7,671 bases of DNA from Pelotomaculum sp. UBA3103 (lineage in GTDB: Bacteria > Bacillota > Desulfotomaculia > Desulfotomaculales > Pelotomaculaceae): positions 1-7,671 of the forward strand of contig DFAP01000124.1 of assembly GCA_002365855.1 (NCBI GenBank). Reading direction: 5' to 3'. Shown here one piece after another: positions 6,498 through 7,671 of this stretch (position 1 is the stretch's first letter; every line of letters starts with the position of its first letter). The notes below the pieces were generated by a model that did no database searches, was not told the origin of the DNA, and saw nothing but the letters and a program-made list of their open reading frames with translations. The translations under genes were made by a program, and so were the position numbers.

Positions 6498-6647
6498 GTT
6501 TGATCTAATATATTGGCAGGAGCAGGATACAACGCATAGAAAAAATATCTATGGATTTATTAAACGCAGGGGTGGTTATTGTCGAACATTCGCTGATCAT
6601 CGGCGCCTTTCCAATCTCATCATAAAAACAAGAAACATATATAACAG
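6498..6647. other. Spacer between spoVR and the DUF169 terminator, with a GC-richer patch
   Basis: Most of this spacer is AT-rich, but about 6563-6620 is clearly GC-richer, with the palindromes TGATCA and GGCGCC. On the plus strand an open frame without a ribosome-binding site runs from after a TAA near 6503 through ATG 6551 to a TAA near 6625 (..NAGVVIVEHSLIIGAFPISS). A second inverted repeat, CATAGA (6535-6540) with TCTATG (6548-6553), lies just before the patch. It may be a gene remnant; I recognise nothing in it. Confidence 0.3.
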
Positions 6648-6677
6648 AAAAAACTCCTAGATATAAAGGAGTTTTTT
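6648..6677 (-). terminator. Rho-independent terminator after the DUF169 gene
   Basis: Perfect 11-base stem AAAAAACTCCT / AGGAGTTTTTT with an 8-base loop. On the minus strand the RNA ends in a T-run inside the stem, 39 bases after the DUF169 stop codon. The A and T tracts are symmetrical, so it could work in both directions. It separates the DUF169 unit from spoVR. Confidence 0.85.
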
Positions 6678-6716
6678 CGTATGTCAAAAAAATATTATTT
6701 GAAAAGAGATTAGTTG

Positions 6717-7496
6717 CTATATATTTCTTTCCATAACTTTCTTCCACTCCTCGTTTTCCAAAAAACTGCCTTCCACGTTTAACTCCATTTCAAGGAACAT
6801 TTTTAACGGCACTGTAAATGAAAGGATGTCCTTATCCACCTGCTTCCTCGCTGAAATATCACTTAAACCAATAATGGCCCTGGGGTTTTCAGCTTCTTCT
6901 TCCTTGTATGGAATAATGCAGACGGTATGGCATCCGGCTCCAAACGGCACGACAACGTTTTCGTTAGTCTCGCGCCCGTAATTGGCCAGGACGACGAGGG
7001 CGGAAAGCTGATCGGGGTTGACAAGGAAAATGATCACCTTGGGTTGTTCGCCTTCATCCAGCTTTTCCAGAGGCTTGAAAACAATATATTCGGAAAGCAC
7101 ATCAACCATCGGAAGAGAGTCAATGAATTTTTTTGCCAGCTCGGGATTTTTTACGTACCTTTCACCATGTTCAAGGGCCGGCATGTTCCTAACAACGTTC
7201 TTTCCGATTTCAGTCTGACAGAATTCCTTGTTGCCGGTAGATATGAAGTACTCTATTCCGGCGGGAAAATTCACATACTGGTTGCCAAAACCCAAACCAG
7301 TACCTCCTCCCAAACAACCAAAAGTATTCCTGTCAAACACAGCTGTTCTCCCTTTGGCGGCTGCGTTGAGCATTGACACCGCGCAGCCCCACCTGCCCTC
7401 TTTAAACTGGATAGCTTGTTCGGGCTTTTTGTCTGTTAAGACTACCGCAACTGGAGAATACTTCATTCCAATTGACTTTGCTATCTTGCTTTCCAT
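6717..7496 (-). CDS. DUF169 family protein
   Basis: A 259-residue protein that fits the DUF169 family, found mainly in anaerobic bacteria and archaea and of unknown biochemical function. Seen motifs are KYSPVAVVL (12-20) near the N-terminus, GRWGCAVSMLNAAAKG (34-49), TAVFDRNTFGCLGGGTGLGF (51-70) and FGAGCHTVC (185-193). Cysteines 38, 61, 189 and 193 sit in these conserved patches and could bind a metal or cofactor, which is inference. There is no signal peptide or membrane segment. ATG at 7496 gives MESKIAKSIGMKYSP, the usual sort of N-terminus. A GTG at 7505 is open, but the only ribosome-binding-like sequence (GGGGTGA) lies 1 base from it and about 9 from the ATG. It is followed by a strong terminator, so it appears to be transcribed alone. 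Confidence 0.85.
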   Translation of the reverse strand: MESKIAKSIGMKYSPVAVVLTDKKPEQAIQFKEGRWGCAVSMLNAAAKGRTAVFDRNTFGCLGGGTGLGFGNQYVNFPAGIEYFISTGNKEFCQTEIGKNVVRNMPALEHGERYVKNPELAKKFIDSLPMVDVLSEYIVFKPLEKLDEGEQPKVIIFLVNPDQLSALVVLANYGRETNENVVVPFGAGCHTVCIIPYKEEEAENPRAIIGLSDISARKQVDKDILSFTVPLKMFLEMELNVEGSFLENEEWKKVMERNI

Positions 7497-7671
7497 ATAA
7501 CTCACTCACCCCATTTACTTTTTTAATTAATATCTAATGGTTTGAATCAGAATTTATTTCGATTAATACATTTCTTATTCAAAAAATTATAAATTCCTCT
7601 TTTACTATCAAATATTCTTCAGCCAAGTCTCATTGACTTGCTAAAGATCTATGATGCTCCCCATGTCAAGA
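7497..7671. other. AT-rich upstream region of the DUF169 gene
   Basis: Contains no supported gene. On the minus strand there is a TATAAT preceded by AT-rich sequence, and a TTGATA, but their spacing (14 bases) is too short for a normal sigma-A promoter. A TTGACA at 7669-7664 has no matching -10. The promoter for the DUF169 gene is probably here but I cannot place it. Confidence 0.4.
7621..7642. repeat. Imperfect hairpin upstream of the DUF169 gene
   Basis: CAAGTC (7624-7629) and GACTTG (7635-7640) form a perfect 6-base inverted repeat with a TCATT spacer. The stem extends by AG/CT with one bulged C. No T-run follows on either strand, so it is not a terminator. An operator or an RNA structure ahead of the DUF169 gene is possible. 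Confidence 0.35.

Noticed and set aside
6680..6712. 10-codon plus-strand frame just after the terminator, with AGGAG at a usable distance
   Set aside because: The AGGAG is the terminator stem itself, and the frame is too short to distinguish from chance.
6505..6747. 80-codon minus-strand frame overlapping the end of the DUF169 gene
   Set aside because: It begins inside the DUF169 gene in another frame, runs through the terminator and has no ribosome-binding site.
7590..7640. Possible sigma-54 promoter (TTGGC..TTTGAT) upstream of the DUF169 gene
   Set aside because: It lacks the essential GC of the -12 element.

Overview
The window looks like chromosome from an endospore-forming, probably anaerobic Firmicute. 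A Desulfotomaculum/Pelotomaculum-type member of the Peptococcaceae fits best. The reasons are the spore-maturation pair spmA-spmB followed by an RluB-type pseudouridine synthase (a gene order also known in Bacillus), a spoVR homologue, a DUF169 protein of a kind common in anaerobes, strong GGAGG-type ribosome-binding sites, and frequent GTG and TTG starts. The genus is inference from family knowledge, because no rRNA or other marker gene is present.

Almost everything is read from the minus strand, so transcription runs from high to low coordinates. At the right end a DUF169 gene (6717-7496) finishes at a clear stem-loop terminator (6648-6677). After about 200 bases of AT-rich spacer comes spoVR (4984-6459). 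It is interrupted by one in-frame TAA (5518-5520), with normal SpoVR sequence continuing in the same frame on the far side. Its best ribosome-binding site also points to a GTG that is one base out of frame, across a run of seven A. The allele therefore looks broken, or the sequence carries errors at these points. A plus-strand gene for a small coiled-coil protein (4519-4977) converges on spoVR with a gap of only 6 bases.

A divergent spacer (4320-4518) separates the coiled-coil gene from a minus-strand run of six genes: a GidA/TrmFO-like FAD-dependent oxidoreductase with an internal cysteine cluster, spmA, spmB, rluB (with its own likely sigma-A promoter), a small protein with a Cys-x2-Cys pair near each end, and a 155-residue protein of unknown family. 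SpmA and SpmB are membrane proteins needed for spore core dehydration and heat resistance. RluB modifies 23S rRNA. The two small downstream genes have no recognised role.

I found no tRNA, rRNA, CRISPR array, insertion sequence or phage gene. The window is mostly ordinary sporulation and housekeeping chromosome. The most informative oddity is the damaged spoVR, followed by the unfamiliar FAD enzyme directly upstream of spmA and the unassigned small proteins.
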